Positions 8,958 through 15,015 of a DNA stretch of 18,122 nucleotides are shown in pieces. The stretch covers positions 1-18,122 of the forward strand of contig CACXHA010000051.1 in NCBI GenBank assembly GCA_902767385.1, given 5' to 3'. Position numbers and translations under genes: made by a program. Source of the DNA: an uncultured Elusimicrobium sp. GTDB lineage: Bacteria; Elusimicrobiota; Elusimicrobia; Elusimicrobiales; Elusimicrobiaceae. Below the pieces are notes generated by a model. That model ran no database searches, was not told where the DNA came from, and worked only from the letters and a program-made list of their open reading frames with translations. The stretch's first letter is position 1. Every line of letters starts with the position of its first letter.

Positions 8958-9119
8958 TGTGGATTGTGTGTATACTGTGAATTAGAAGATACATCTTATT
9001 TTTTCCTTCTGTGTATATCTACTTCCTTTTTTCCACAGGTTCCACTTTCCTTTTGTAAAATAACAATAAATTGAGGTTTATTTTCCCTATTTCACAACTT
9101 TATCTACAACTTTTCCACA
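8958..9119. other. Candidate oriC / DnaA-box cluster between dnaA and dnaN
   Basis: On the plus strand, TATTTCACA (9088-9096), TTATCTACA (9100-9108) and TTTTCCACA (9111-9119) stand in a row with start-to-start distances of 12 and 11 bp, about one helical turn. A further TTTTCCACA is at 9029-9037, and a weaker minus-strand CAATCCACA is at 8966-8958. The DnaA consensus is TTATCCACA, so each is one to three mismatches away. A strongly AT-rich stretch (9054-9087) lies between the box groups. The last boxes fall inside the 3' end of dnaA. A position beside dnaA is usual for oriC, but none of the boxes is perfect. Confidence 0.5.
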
Positions 9120-10474
9120 GCCTTAATATCCGCTACAATCTGGTTAATTTCGGCTGAAAAAAACGGATCGGTCGTTACTTTATCTTTCACCAAATCACGC
9201 GCGTGTACAACTGTACTGTGATCCCTGTTAAATTCCCGACCAATTTCTGGCAAAGATAAATCAGTTAATTCTGTAGTTAAATACATGGCAATTTGGCGAG
9301 GCCACGCAATAGACTGTGTTTTGCGTTTGGCATTAAAATCCTCCATACGCACATTAAAGTGTTTCCCCACAATCTTTTTAATCGTATTTACAGAAATTTC
9401 GTTTTCTTTTTCGGTGGTTAAATAGTCTACTAATAGTTCTTTGGCTATAGGAATGGTGGGGGTAATACCATGGGTTGTGCAGTAGCCGCGCAACGTATTT
9501 AAAGCGCCTTCTAATTGACGAATATTAGTTTGTATACCTTCTGCCAAAAAAGTAATTACATCGTCTCCCACAATAAAATTCATAGAATCGCGTTTTTGAC
9601 GTAAAATAGCAATACGCGCTTCGATATTAGGATATTTAATTTCTGTACTGATACCGGAAAGTAAGCGAGAGGACAAACGTTCGTCCCATTCCAATTGTTG
9701 GGGGGAACGATCTGAGGATAATACAATTTGTTTTCCGCTTTCAAACAAAGCATTAAATGTATAGAAAAATACTTCTGAGCTAGAGGTTTTGCCTACTACG
9801 TATTGAATATCGTCTACCAAAAAACAGTCTAAAAAGCGATATTTTTTTCGAAATGCGTCGGCAGTTTTTTGTTGGATAGATTCAATATATTCACTGACAA
9901 ACTCCTCACCGGACATATACATCACTTTGGCGGCTGGATTTTCCTTTAAAATTTGATTACCAATAGCTTGTAACAAGTGTGTTTTTCCCAATCCAGGGGC
10001 AGAATAAATGACCAGTGGATTATTTTCTCGCGCGCCCAGTTTATGTACCACCGCTTTAGCGGATTGATAGGCAAAGCGGTTTGATGGAGATTCAATAAAA
10101 TTATCAAACGTATAATTCGGGTTAAACAAATAAGAAAAAGAATTAGTTACAGGCACTACGGTTTCGGGTACTGAAGACATTACATCTTGCGCCGATACAA
10201 TGGTCGGTGTTGTTGGATTTTGTGGCGTATCCACCCTATATTGAACGGTAATTACGGTACCGGTATGTTTCAAAAAAGCATCTGTAATAATTTTTTGATA
10301 ACGAGATTCAATCGTTTGTCCCCACGTTGCGTTAGGAATAGTCACAGTCAGCACCGCTCCATCTAACGTGAAACCGGCGGCTTTAAACCACAACTCATAC
10401 GTTTCTTTTCCGATAATTTGTTCTACTTCTTGAAAAATGGGAAGCAAACTTGCATCTAATTGAAAATTGTCCAC
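9104..10474 (-). CDS. dnaA: Chromosomal replication initiator protein DnaA
   Basis: 456-residue AAA+ initiator that binds DnaA boxes and melts oriC. Domain I covers about 1-85, domain II is a short linker, and domain III carries Walker A SAPGLGKT (158-165), Walker B VDD (220-222) and the box VII arginines in RLSSR (266-270). Domain IV carries the helix-turn-helix signature EIGREFNRDHSTVVHA (410-425). The start codon is GTG at 10474 (residues MDNFQLD), 9 nt after GAGGA. The box VII neighbourhood reads SSRLLSGI where most bacteria have (R/K)SRF(E/G)WG, a mild divergence. A good promoter lies just upstream, and the gene heads the replication cluster. Confidence 0.98.
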   Translation of the reverse strand: MDNFQLDASLLPIFQEVEQIIGKETYELWFKAAGFTLDGAVLTVTIPNATWGQTIESRYQKIITDAFLKHTGTVITVQYRVDTPQNPTTPTIVSAQDVMSSVPETVVPVTNSFSYLFNPNYTFDNFIESPSNRFAYQSAKAVVHKLGARENNPLVIYSAPGLGKTHLLQAIGNQILKENPAAKVMYMSGEEFVSEYIESIQQKTADAFRKKYRFLDCFLVDDIQYVVGKTSSSEVFFYTFNALFESGKQIVLSSDRSPQQLEWDERLSSRLLSGISTEIKYPNIEARIAILRQKRDSMNFIVGDDVITFLAEGIQTNIRQLEGALNTLRGYCTTHGITPTIPIAKELLVDYLTTEKENEISVNTIKKIVGKHFNVRMEDFNAKRKTQSIAWPRQIAMYLTTELTDLSLPEIGREFNRDHSTVVHARDLVKDKVTTDPFFSAEINQIVADIKAVEKL

Positions 10475-10506
10475 CGTAAAAAATCCTCACAAAAAGAGCT
10501 CCCTTT

Positions 10507-10535
10507 ATTGTACTACTTATCATTTTGTTTTTCAA
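10507..10535 (-). promoter_or_regulatory. Promoter of dnaA
   Basis: On the minus strand, TTGAAA (10535-10530) and TACAAT (10512-10507) are each five of six to consensus with an ideal 17-nt spacer, ending about 33 nt before the dnaA GTG. No perfect DnaA box overlaps it, so DnaA autoregulation at this site is not evident. Confidence 0.7.
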
Positions 10536-10585
10536 TGGGGTAAAAATCGTTAAATGCGCTTAAACGGCTAAAAATGGGGATATGA

Positions 10586-10624
10586 GCCATTTTTTAAAAA
10601 ATCCGCCATTTTCCCAAAAAATCC
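10586..10624. repeat. Tandem imperfect repeat in the dnaA-dfx intergenic region
   Basis: Two adjacent units, GCCATTTTTTAAAAAATCC (19 bp) and GCCATTTTCCCAAAAAATCC (20 bp), lie head to tail in the 265-bp AT-rich gap between the divergent dnaA and desulfoferrodoxin promoters. The first unit contains the self-complementary TTTTTTAAAAAA. Possible roles are an operator, a bent-DNA element or part of a bipartite origin; none can be chosen from sequence. The gap holds no coding potential that I can see. Confidence 0.6.
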
Positions 10625-10674
10625 AGTTTTTTATAAAATAAACCGTTTTTGACAAAACTAATCATTTTTTAGGG

Positions 10675-10705
10675 TTGCAAAAAGGTTCAGTACGTATGTT
10701 ATAAT
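10675..10705 (+). promoter_or_regulatory. Extended -10 promoter of the oxygen-defence operon
   Basis: TGTTATAAT (10697-10705) is a perfect extended -10 element. TTGCAA at 10675-10680 could be the -35, but the 19-nt spacer is long. A strong AAGAAGGAGG lies just before the first ATG at 10740. No regulator site (for example a PerR or Fur box) was recognised with confidence. Confidence 0.65.
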
Positions 10706-10739
10706 AACAGTAACCAAAAACCATAAGAAGGAGGAAAAA

Positions 10740-11126
10740 ATGACTCACTTAAATGAAATTTATAAATGTTCCGTATGCGGAAATATGGTGGAAGTAGTTC
10801 ACGCCTCTGCCGGGGAACTTTCTTGTTGCGGTAAACCCATGCATAAAATGGTAGCCGGGGAAACAGACGGTGCCGCTGAAAAACACGTTCCGGTGCTGGA
10901 AAAAACTCAAGACGGTTACCTCATTAAAGTAGGCTCAGTTCCGCACCCGGCTACACCCGAGCATCACATTGAATTTATTGAGCTTATTTGTAACGAGTGC
11001 CACCAAGTGCAACGCGCCTACATTAAACCGGGAGATCCTGCCCAAGCTACTTTTAAAGCCTGTTCAGACGATGTGACGGCGCGCGAATATTGCAATTTAC
11101 ATGGTTTGTGGCAAAGCAAAAAATAA
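10740..11126 (+). CDS. dfx: Desulfoferrodoxin (superoxide reductase, two-iron class)
   Basis: 128-residue protein that reduces superoxide to hydrogen peroxide without making O2, typical of anaerobes. The N-terminal desulforedoxin domain has the Fe(Cys)4 ligands Cys10-x2-Cys13 and Cys29-Cys30. The catalytic Fe(His)4Cys centre has Glu47-Lys-His49, His69 (SVPHP), His75, Cys118 and His121 (REYCNLHG). The sequence closely follows the Desulfovibrio protein pattern (AEKHVPVLEK, YLIKVGSVPHP, VTAREYCNLHG). It also carries an added pair Cys84-x2-Cys87 in the strand that normally lacks cysteines, plus Cys108. It is the first gene of the plus-strand operon, 54 bp ahead of the flavodiiron gene. It probably receives electrons from the rubredoxin at the operon's end. 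Confidence 0.96.
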   Translation: MTHLNEIYKCSVCGNMVEVVHASAGELSCCGKPMHKMVAGETDGAAEKHVPVLEKTQDGYLIKVGSVPHPATPEHHIEFIELICNECHQVQRAYIKPGDPAQATFKACSDDVTAREYCNLHGLWQSKK

Positions 11127-11144
11127 TATAATGTGTAAAATAAT

Positions 11145-11163
11145 CCCCCACCTCGGGAGGGGG
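11145..11163 (+). other. G/C-rich hairpin before the flavodiiron gene
   Basis: CCCCC pairs with GGGGG, then one A-A mismatch, then CC with GG around a three-base loop. It lacks a U-run, so it is unlikely to be a full intrinsic terminator. Its place between the dfx stop and the next Shine-Dalgarno (AAGGAG, 11170-11175) suggests a processing, stability or partial-attenuation element that would set the ratio of the two products. Confidence 0.4.
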
Positions 11164-11180
11164 CCTTACAAGGAGATTTT

Positions 11181-12374
11181 ATGAAAGCATTGCAAATTTC
11201 TCCCCACGTTTACTGGGTGGGAGCGATTGACTGGAATTTACGCGATTTTCATGGCTACGCTACTACGCGCGGCACGACGTATAACGCGTACTTGATTTTG
11301 GGTGACAAACCTACGCTCATTGATACGGTCAAAAAACCGTTTTATCACGAGATGTTGGCCCGTATCAAAAGCATCATAGACCCCCAAAAAATTGAAATAA
11401 TCGTTTCCAACCACGCCGAAATGGACCACTCGGGGGCTCTGTGCGAAGCGGTGCAAGAAATGCAACCTGTCACCGTTTATGCCTCGGCAATGGGTGTAAA
11501 AAATTTGCAGGCGCAGCTTCACCCTTCTTTTGAAATTAAACCCGTTAAAACCGGGGACAAGATTGACCTGGGGAGCGATACGCTGTCTTTCGTCGAAGCG
11601 CGTATGCTTCACTGGCCCGACAGTATGCTAGCCTACCTGGTCAAAGAAGATGTTTTGTTCACCAACGACGTTTTTGGTATGCACTTGGCCACTTCTAAAC
11701 TTTTTGACGACGAGAACGACGAAGAAATTTGGATGCAAGAGGCCCGCAAATACTATGCCAATATCGTGCTTCCGTATAGCGATATTGTGACGCGTTTTTT
11801 GGGCCAAGTTCAGCAAATGGGGCTTAAACCTAAAATGATTGCGCCGGACCATGGCTTTATTTGGCGCAAAGACCCGTCTAAAATCGTAAATTTATATGCC
11901 CAAATGGCCGCCCAAAAACCGACAGATAAAGCCGTTATCGTTTATGATACCATGTGGGGCAGTACCGAAAAAATGGCCCAAGCGATTGCCGATGGACTAC
12001 GTCAAAACGGCACAAAGGTACAACTTATGTCGATGCACGCTAACCACCGCAGCGACGTAATTACCGAGCTATTAGATGCAGGGGCAATTCTCGTCGGTAC
12101 GCCGGTGTTAAATAGCCAAATTTATCCCGCCATGGCAGACGTGCTTTGCTACTTAAAAGGGCTTAAAAAGAAAAACTTAATCGGGACCGCGTTTGGTTCG
12201 TACGGGTGGAACGGAGCTCCCGTCGACAGTTTAACTAAAATGTTGGAGGAAATGGGTGTGGAAGTGGTAAGCCCAGCCGTCAAATCTCTTTTTGTACCCG
12301 ACGAAACCAAATTGCAAGAGTGCGAAGCGTTGGGCAAACTTGTCAGCCAAAAACTCAAGGAGAAACTGAGCTAA
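11181..12374 (+). CDS. fprA: Flavodiiron protein (rubredoxin:oxygen oxidoreductase / NO reductase, FprA type)
   Basis: 397-residue two-domain enzyme that reduces O2 to water, or NO to N2O, using electrons from rubredoxin. The N-terminal metallo-beta-lactamase-like domain (about 1-245) holds the diiron ligands His78-x-Glu80-x-Asp82 (followed by His83), His144, Asp163 and His224. The C-terminal flavodoxin domain (about 250-395) has the FMN-binding loop YDTMWGSTEKMA at 255-266, then GTPVLNS and FGSYGW. The domain plan and length are those of class A flavodiiron proteins. It is preceded by AAGGAG. Its stop overlaps the next ATG by one base (TAATG). Together with the following flavin reductase and rubredoxin it forms a complete NAD(P)H-to-O2 chain. 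Whether O2 or NO is the main substrate cannot be told from the sequence. Confidence 0.96.
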   Translation: MKALQISPHVYWVGAIDWNLRDFHGYATTRGTTYNAYLILGDKPTLIDTVKKPFYHEMLARIKSIIDPQKIEIIVSNHAEMDHSGALCEAVQEMQPVTVYASAMGVKNLQAQLHPSFEIKPVKTGDKIDLGSDTLSFVEARMLHWPDSMLAYLVKEDVLFTNDVFGMHLATSKLFDDENDEEIWMQEARKYYANIVLPYSDIVTRFLGQVQQMGLKPKMIAPDHGFIWRKDPSKIVNLYAQMAAQKPTDKAVIVYDTMWGSTEKMAQAIADGLRQNGTKVQLMSMHANHRSDVITELLDAGAILVGTPVLNSQIYPAMADVLCYLKGLKKKNLIGTAFGSYGWNGAPVDSLTKMLEEMGVEVVSPAVKSLFVPDETKLQECEALGKLVSQKLKEKLS

Positions 12375-12880
12375 TGGAAGCGTGCGTGTGTGAAAGTTTA
12401 AATTGTATTTCCTACGGTTTATACTTGGTAACGTCGTCTGACGGAACGCGTAACAACGGACTTATTGTAAATACCGCGTTTCAAGTATCGGCTGATCCTG
12501 CCAAAGTAGCCGTATGTGTATGTAACAACAGCCTTACACACGATATTATTTCCAACAGTAACGTCTTTGCCGTTATGCCCCTGGAACAAGAAACACCGAT
12601 GGTTTTTATTGGCAATTTTGGGTTTCGCACCGGGCGTAATTTTGATAAATTTGCTAAAGTATCTTTTACAAAAGGGCAAACGGGAGTTCCTGTCGTACGC
12701 GAATATACGCTTTCTTGCATAGAAGCGCGTGTTACGCAGGCGGTGGACGTAGGCACCCACACGTTGTTTATCGGTGACGTTGCGGGCGGACAATTTTTTA
12801 AAGAAGGCATCCCTTTAACGTATGCTTATTATCATACGGTCATTAAAGGCAAAACCCCAGCTGGGGCAACTCATTTATAG
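12374..12880 (+). CDS. Flavin reductase-like protein (NAD(P)H:rubredoxin electron donor, Hrb N-terminal-domain type)
   Basis: 168-residue FMN-binding split-barrel protein of the flavin-reductase-like family. The segments SYGLYLVTS, NGLIVNTAFQVS, IGNFGFRTGRNFDKF, DVGTHTLFIGDV and LTYAYYH match what I recall of the N-terminal domain of clostridial/Moorella high-molecular-weight rubredoxin (Hrb), which passes electrons from NADH to the flavodiiron protein FprA. The protein ends at KGKTPAGATHL, where Hrb would continue into its rubredoxin domain. Here that domain is a separate gene 9 nt later. The ATG overlaps the fprA stop, with AAGGAG 11 nt upstream; a reading frame extending 54 nt further up lies inside fprA and lacks support. 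The inferred role is NAD(P)H oxidation feeding rubredoxin and FprA; no dedicated nicotinamide-binding motif can be pointed to. Confidence 0.85.
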   Translation: MEACVCESLNCISYGLYLVTSSDGTRNNGLIVNTAFQVSADPAKVAVCVCNNSLTHDIISNSNVFAVMPLEQETPMVFIGNFGFRTGRNFDKFAKVSFTKGQTGVPVVREYTLSCIEARVTQAVDVGTHTLFIGDVAGGQFFKEGIPLTYAYYHTVIKGKTPAGATHL

Positions 12881-12889
12881 GAGAAAGTT

Positions 12890-13051
12890 ATGGTAAAATA
12901 CGTTTGTGAAGTATGTGGTTATGTATACGATCCTTCCGTCGGGGACCCAGATAACGGTGTCCCGGCCGGTACTGCCTGGGAAAATGTAAAAGAAGACTGG
13001 GTCTGCCCAGTTTGCGGGGTTGGCAAAGACCAGTTTAAGCCAGCAGAATAA
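12890..13051 (+). CDS. Rubredoxin
   Basis: 53-residue Fe(Cys)4 electron carrier. Metal ligands are Cys6-x2-Cys9 (VCEVCGYVYDP) and Cys39-x2-Cys42 (WVCPVCGVGKDQF), with the conserved aromatic core Tyr11, Tyr13, Trp37 and Phe49, and the usual G-D-P-D-N-G-V-P-A-G-T loop. Length is exactly that of a simple rubredoxin. Its AGGAGA ribosome site overlaps the stop codon of the flavin reductase gene, so it is tightly coupled. As last gene of the operon it should shuttle electrons to the flavodiiron protein and perhaps to the superoxide reductase. Confidence 0.97.
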   Translation: MVKYVCEVCGYVYDPSVGDPDNGVPAGTAWENVKEDWVCPVCGVGKDQFKPAE

Positions 13052-13085
13052 AACTTAAATTCTAAGACGAAAAACATCAAAAAAC

Positions 13086-13117
13086 CGGGGCCTAAAAATT
13101 GTATCTTTGTGGCCCCG
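13086..13117. terminator. Bidirectional terminator between rubredoxin and parB
   Basis: CGGGGCC (13086-13092) and GGCCCCG (13111-13117) form a seven-pair G/C stem around an 18-nt loop. On the plus strand it is followed within two bases by a T-run; on the minus strand, after CCGG, by TTTTTT. It serves the convergent oxygen-defence operon and parAB. Confidence 0.88.
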
Positions 13118-13136
13118 ATTTTTTTTACGTAAGAGG

Positions 13137-14054
13137 TTATAACATCTTGCTTTTTAACCGGTCCGCCAGATTGTTAAGCTGTTCTATAGAGTGATAATGA
13201 ATCACAAGAGTGCCCTTTTCGGGGTTTTTACCGTATTTTACCTCTACTTTTGTGCCTAACGATTCTTGCATCTGTTGTTCAAAGTAAATAACATCCCCCC
13301 CCTTAAAACCTAGAGTAGAAGCACGTTTTTTACGCATAGGGGTTTCAATAATATCATTGGCTGCTTTTTCCGCCTGACGGACAGACCATTTATTTTTGAT
13401 AATTTTATTAAACAAATCAGTCCGCAGTTTCCCGGCTGCCAGCATCAAAAGGGCCCGGGCATGTCCTTCGGTAATAGTGCCGTCTTGTAGGGCTTGTTGT
13501 ACCTCGGGGTCTAATTCCAAAAGACGTAACGTATTGGAAATAGTTGATTTTGATTTTCCGCAATAGGCAGCTAAGTCTACCTGCTTGATGAAAAACTTAT
13601 TCATTAAATTGCGGTATCCTAAAGCGGTCTCTATAGGGTTTAGTTCTTCGCGCTGGATATTTTCAATTAAAGCCAAGGCACAAAGTTGTTGGTCGTCCAA
13701 ATGTTTGTGGATAATGGCATCAATGGAAGTCAGCCCGGCTAATTGGCTTGCGCGAAAACGTCTTTCTCCGACGACAATTTCATATTTATCCAAGCTGGCA
13801 TCATAGACTACCACGATAGGTTGAGTAAGCCCATGTTCTTTAATAGAAATGGCCAATTCTTGCAATTTTTCCTCGTCAAAAACCCGACGAGGCTGAAAGC
13901 GGTTGGGTACAATTTTAGTAAGATCAATTTTTTGTACACTCATTTCCGGTATATCCTGCACCGCTTGCGCGGCTTGTTCCACATTGAGATTAGAAATTTC
14001 TTGGGTTTGTTTGAGAAGAGCATCCAGCCCTTTTCCTAAAGCTTGTCTAGCCAT
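13137..14054 (-). CDS. parB: Chromosome-partitioning protein ParB (parS-binding CTPase)
   Basis: 305-residue ParB/Spo0J. It loads at parS sites, spreads as a CTP-gated clamp and is moved by ParA. The N-terminus ARQALGKGLDALL is the usual ParA-contact motif. The CTP-binding motifs are GERRFRAS (96-103) and ENIQREELNPIE (131-142). The helix-turn-helix lies at about 157-180, with GKSKSTISNTLRLLEL as the DNA-reading region, followed by GHARALL (197-203). The C-terminal dimerisation part ends ADRLKSKML. The start is ATG at 14054, preceded by GGAGGA; a TTG four codons upstream is part of that ribosome site. It lies one base after the parA stop. The gene contains a run of eight G (minus strand) at residues 251-253. 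The recognition helix differs from the common GKSR(P/S)-type, which fits the non-canonical parS sites nearby. Confidence 0.95.
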   Translation of the reverse strand: MARQALGKGLDALLKQTQEISNLNVEQAAQAVQDIPEMSVQKIDLTKIVPNRFQPRRVFDEEKLQELAISIKEHGLTQPIVVVYDASLDKYEIVVGERRFRASQLAGLTSIDAIIHKHLDDQQLCALALIENIQREELNPIETALGYRNLMNKFFIKQVDLAAYCGKSKSTISNTLRLLELDPEVQQALQDGTITEGHARALLMLAAGKLRTDLFNKIIKNKWSVRQAEKAANDIIETPMRKKRASTLGFKGGDVIYFEQQMQESLGTKVEVKYGKNPEKGTLVIHYHSIEQLNNLADRLKSKML

Positions 14055-14055
14055 T

Positions 14056-14889
14056 TTATCCTCCAAAATCGTAATTTAAGGGGGTATCCCCTGCTAACTT
14101 AAAATCGCGGTAGTCTTCTATTTTAGCCCCGCGGCGAACCAAAAACTCTATTGCTAACTTAATATAAGCTTCCGCTCCGCGGCAAGCCGGTTCATAGTCA
14201 AAAATCGCTTGTCCAAAGCTGGGTGCTTCCGCCAGGCGGATATTACGGGGAATAGGGGTTTTATAAATTTTATCCCCAAAAAACCGGCTGACTTCTTCCC
14301 GTACTTGTTTAGCCAAATTGAGGTGGGCATCATACATTGTTAATACTCCGCCGTCCATTTTTAATTTAGGGTGTAGAAACTGTTTAATTTTGTTAACGGT
14401 TCCCATAAAGTGGGCTAACCCTTCCATGGCGTAATATTCGCATTGAACAGGAGTGATTACGCTATCTGCGGCCATCATAGCGTTTAGGGTAAGAAGCCCT
14501 AAAGAGGGCGGGCAATCTATAATGATAAATTGGTACATATCGCGGATAGGGGTTAACGCGTCTTTAAGCATATTTTCCCGTCCGCGTACATTTACCAGTT
14601 CCACCTCAGCTCCGGCTAAATCTTTACAAGCGGGGAGAACATCTAAAAACTCATTAGAGGTTTGCCGTACTACTTGGTCAAAAGGAGCCACTTTTGTCAG
14701 TAAATGGTAAACGGATTTCCCCCCCTCTTCTACAGTTACTCCCAAGCCGGAACCCGCATTTCCCTGTGGGTCAAAATCTACTAAAAGCACTTCTTGATTT
14801 AAGCAAGCAAGTGCGTATGCTAAATTGATGGACGTGGTGGTTTTCCCCACGCCGCCTTTTTGATTTGCTACGACTACAATTTCTGCCAT
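14056..14889 (-). CDS. parA: Chromosome-partitioning ATPase ParA (Soj)
   Basis: 277-residue deviant-Walker-A ATPase that forms nucleoid-bound dimers and drives ParB-parS complexes apart. KGGVGKTTT starts at residue 11 with the signature lysine Lys11. Asp40 in DFDPQGN is the A' motif and Asp125 in FIIIDCPPSLG is Walker B. PIPRNIRLAEAPSFGQ is the typical C-terminal family segment. The tail after about residue 255 is specific to this protein. AGGAGG precedes the ATG. It is directly followed by parB. Two parS-like palindromes lie in the 126-bp gap upstream, one against a possible parA promoter. A tract of seven G (minus strand) occurs around residue 57. Confidence 0.97.
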   Translation of the reverse strand: MAEIVVVANQKGGVGKTTTSINLAYALACLNQEVLLVDFDPQGNAGSGLGVTVEEGGKSVYHLLTKVAPFDQVVRQTSNEFLDVLPACKDLAGAEVELVNVRGRENMLKDALTPIRDMYQFIIIDCPPSLGLLTLNAMMAADSVITPVQCEYYAMEGLAHFMGTVNKIKQFLHPKLKMDGGVLTMYDAHLNLAKQVREEVSRFFGDKIYKTPIPRNIRLAEAPSFGQAIFDYEPACRGAEAYIKLAIEFLVRRGAKIEDYRDFKLAGDTPLNYDFGG

Positions 14890-14910
14890 AAATCCTCCTA
14901 CTTATATTTA

Positions 14911-14934
14911 ATCATAAATAGAAAAAAAGTGCAA
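14911..14934 (-). promoter_or_regulatory. Possible parAB promoter abutting parS site 1
   Basis: On the minus strand, TTGCAC (14934-14929) is followed after 17 nt by TTAAAT, a weak -10, about 20 nt before the parA ATG. The -35 ends two bases from the palindrome at 14937-14954. The -10 lacks the important A at its second position, so the call is modest. Confidence 0.35.
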
Positions 14935-14936
14935 GA

Positions 14937-14954
14937 AGTTTTCACGTGAAAACT
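14937..14954. promoter_or_regulatory. parS: parS-like ParB-binding site 1
   Basis: AGTTTTCACGTGAAAACT is an 18-bp perfect palindrome whose central TTTCACGTGAAA equals the core of the known parS consensus TGTTTCACGTGAAACA. Only the outer two bases on each side differ. It lies 47 bp upstream of parA. The identical 18-mer occurs twice more within 1.1 kb. Confidence 0.85.
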
Positions 14955-14977
14955 CCTTGCTTAGGTTTAGATTGTTT

Positions 14978-15005
14978 TAAAAAGTTTTCACGTGAAAACT
15001 TTTTA
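14978..15005. promoter_or_regulatory. parS: parS-like ParB-binding site 2, within a 28-bp palindrome
   Basis: The same 18-bp palindrome (14983-15000) is extended by AAAAA/TTTTT arms and one further T/A pair to a perfect 28-bp palindrome. It lies 11 bp past the lepB stop. As RNA it could fold into a hairpin with a U-rich 3' side, so it may also act as a weak terminator between lepB and parA. Confidence 0.83.
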
Positions 15006-15015
15006 GTTGCGTAGG

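Noticed and set aside
12320..12373. Extended N-terminus of the flavin reductase
   Set aside because: These 18 codons lie inside the end of the flavodiiron gene. The ATG at 12374 overlaps that gene's stop in the usual TAATG manner and has AAGGAG upstream.
13295..13302. Frameshift or phase switch at the eight-base homopolymer in parB
   Set aside because: The frame is intact across it (residues F-K-G-G-D-V), and a switching segregation gene would be deleterious. It is recorded only as a tolerated tract.
14055..14066. TTG start for ParB four codons upstream
   Set aside because: TTGGAGGA is itself the ribosome-binding site for the ATG at 14054.
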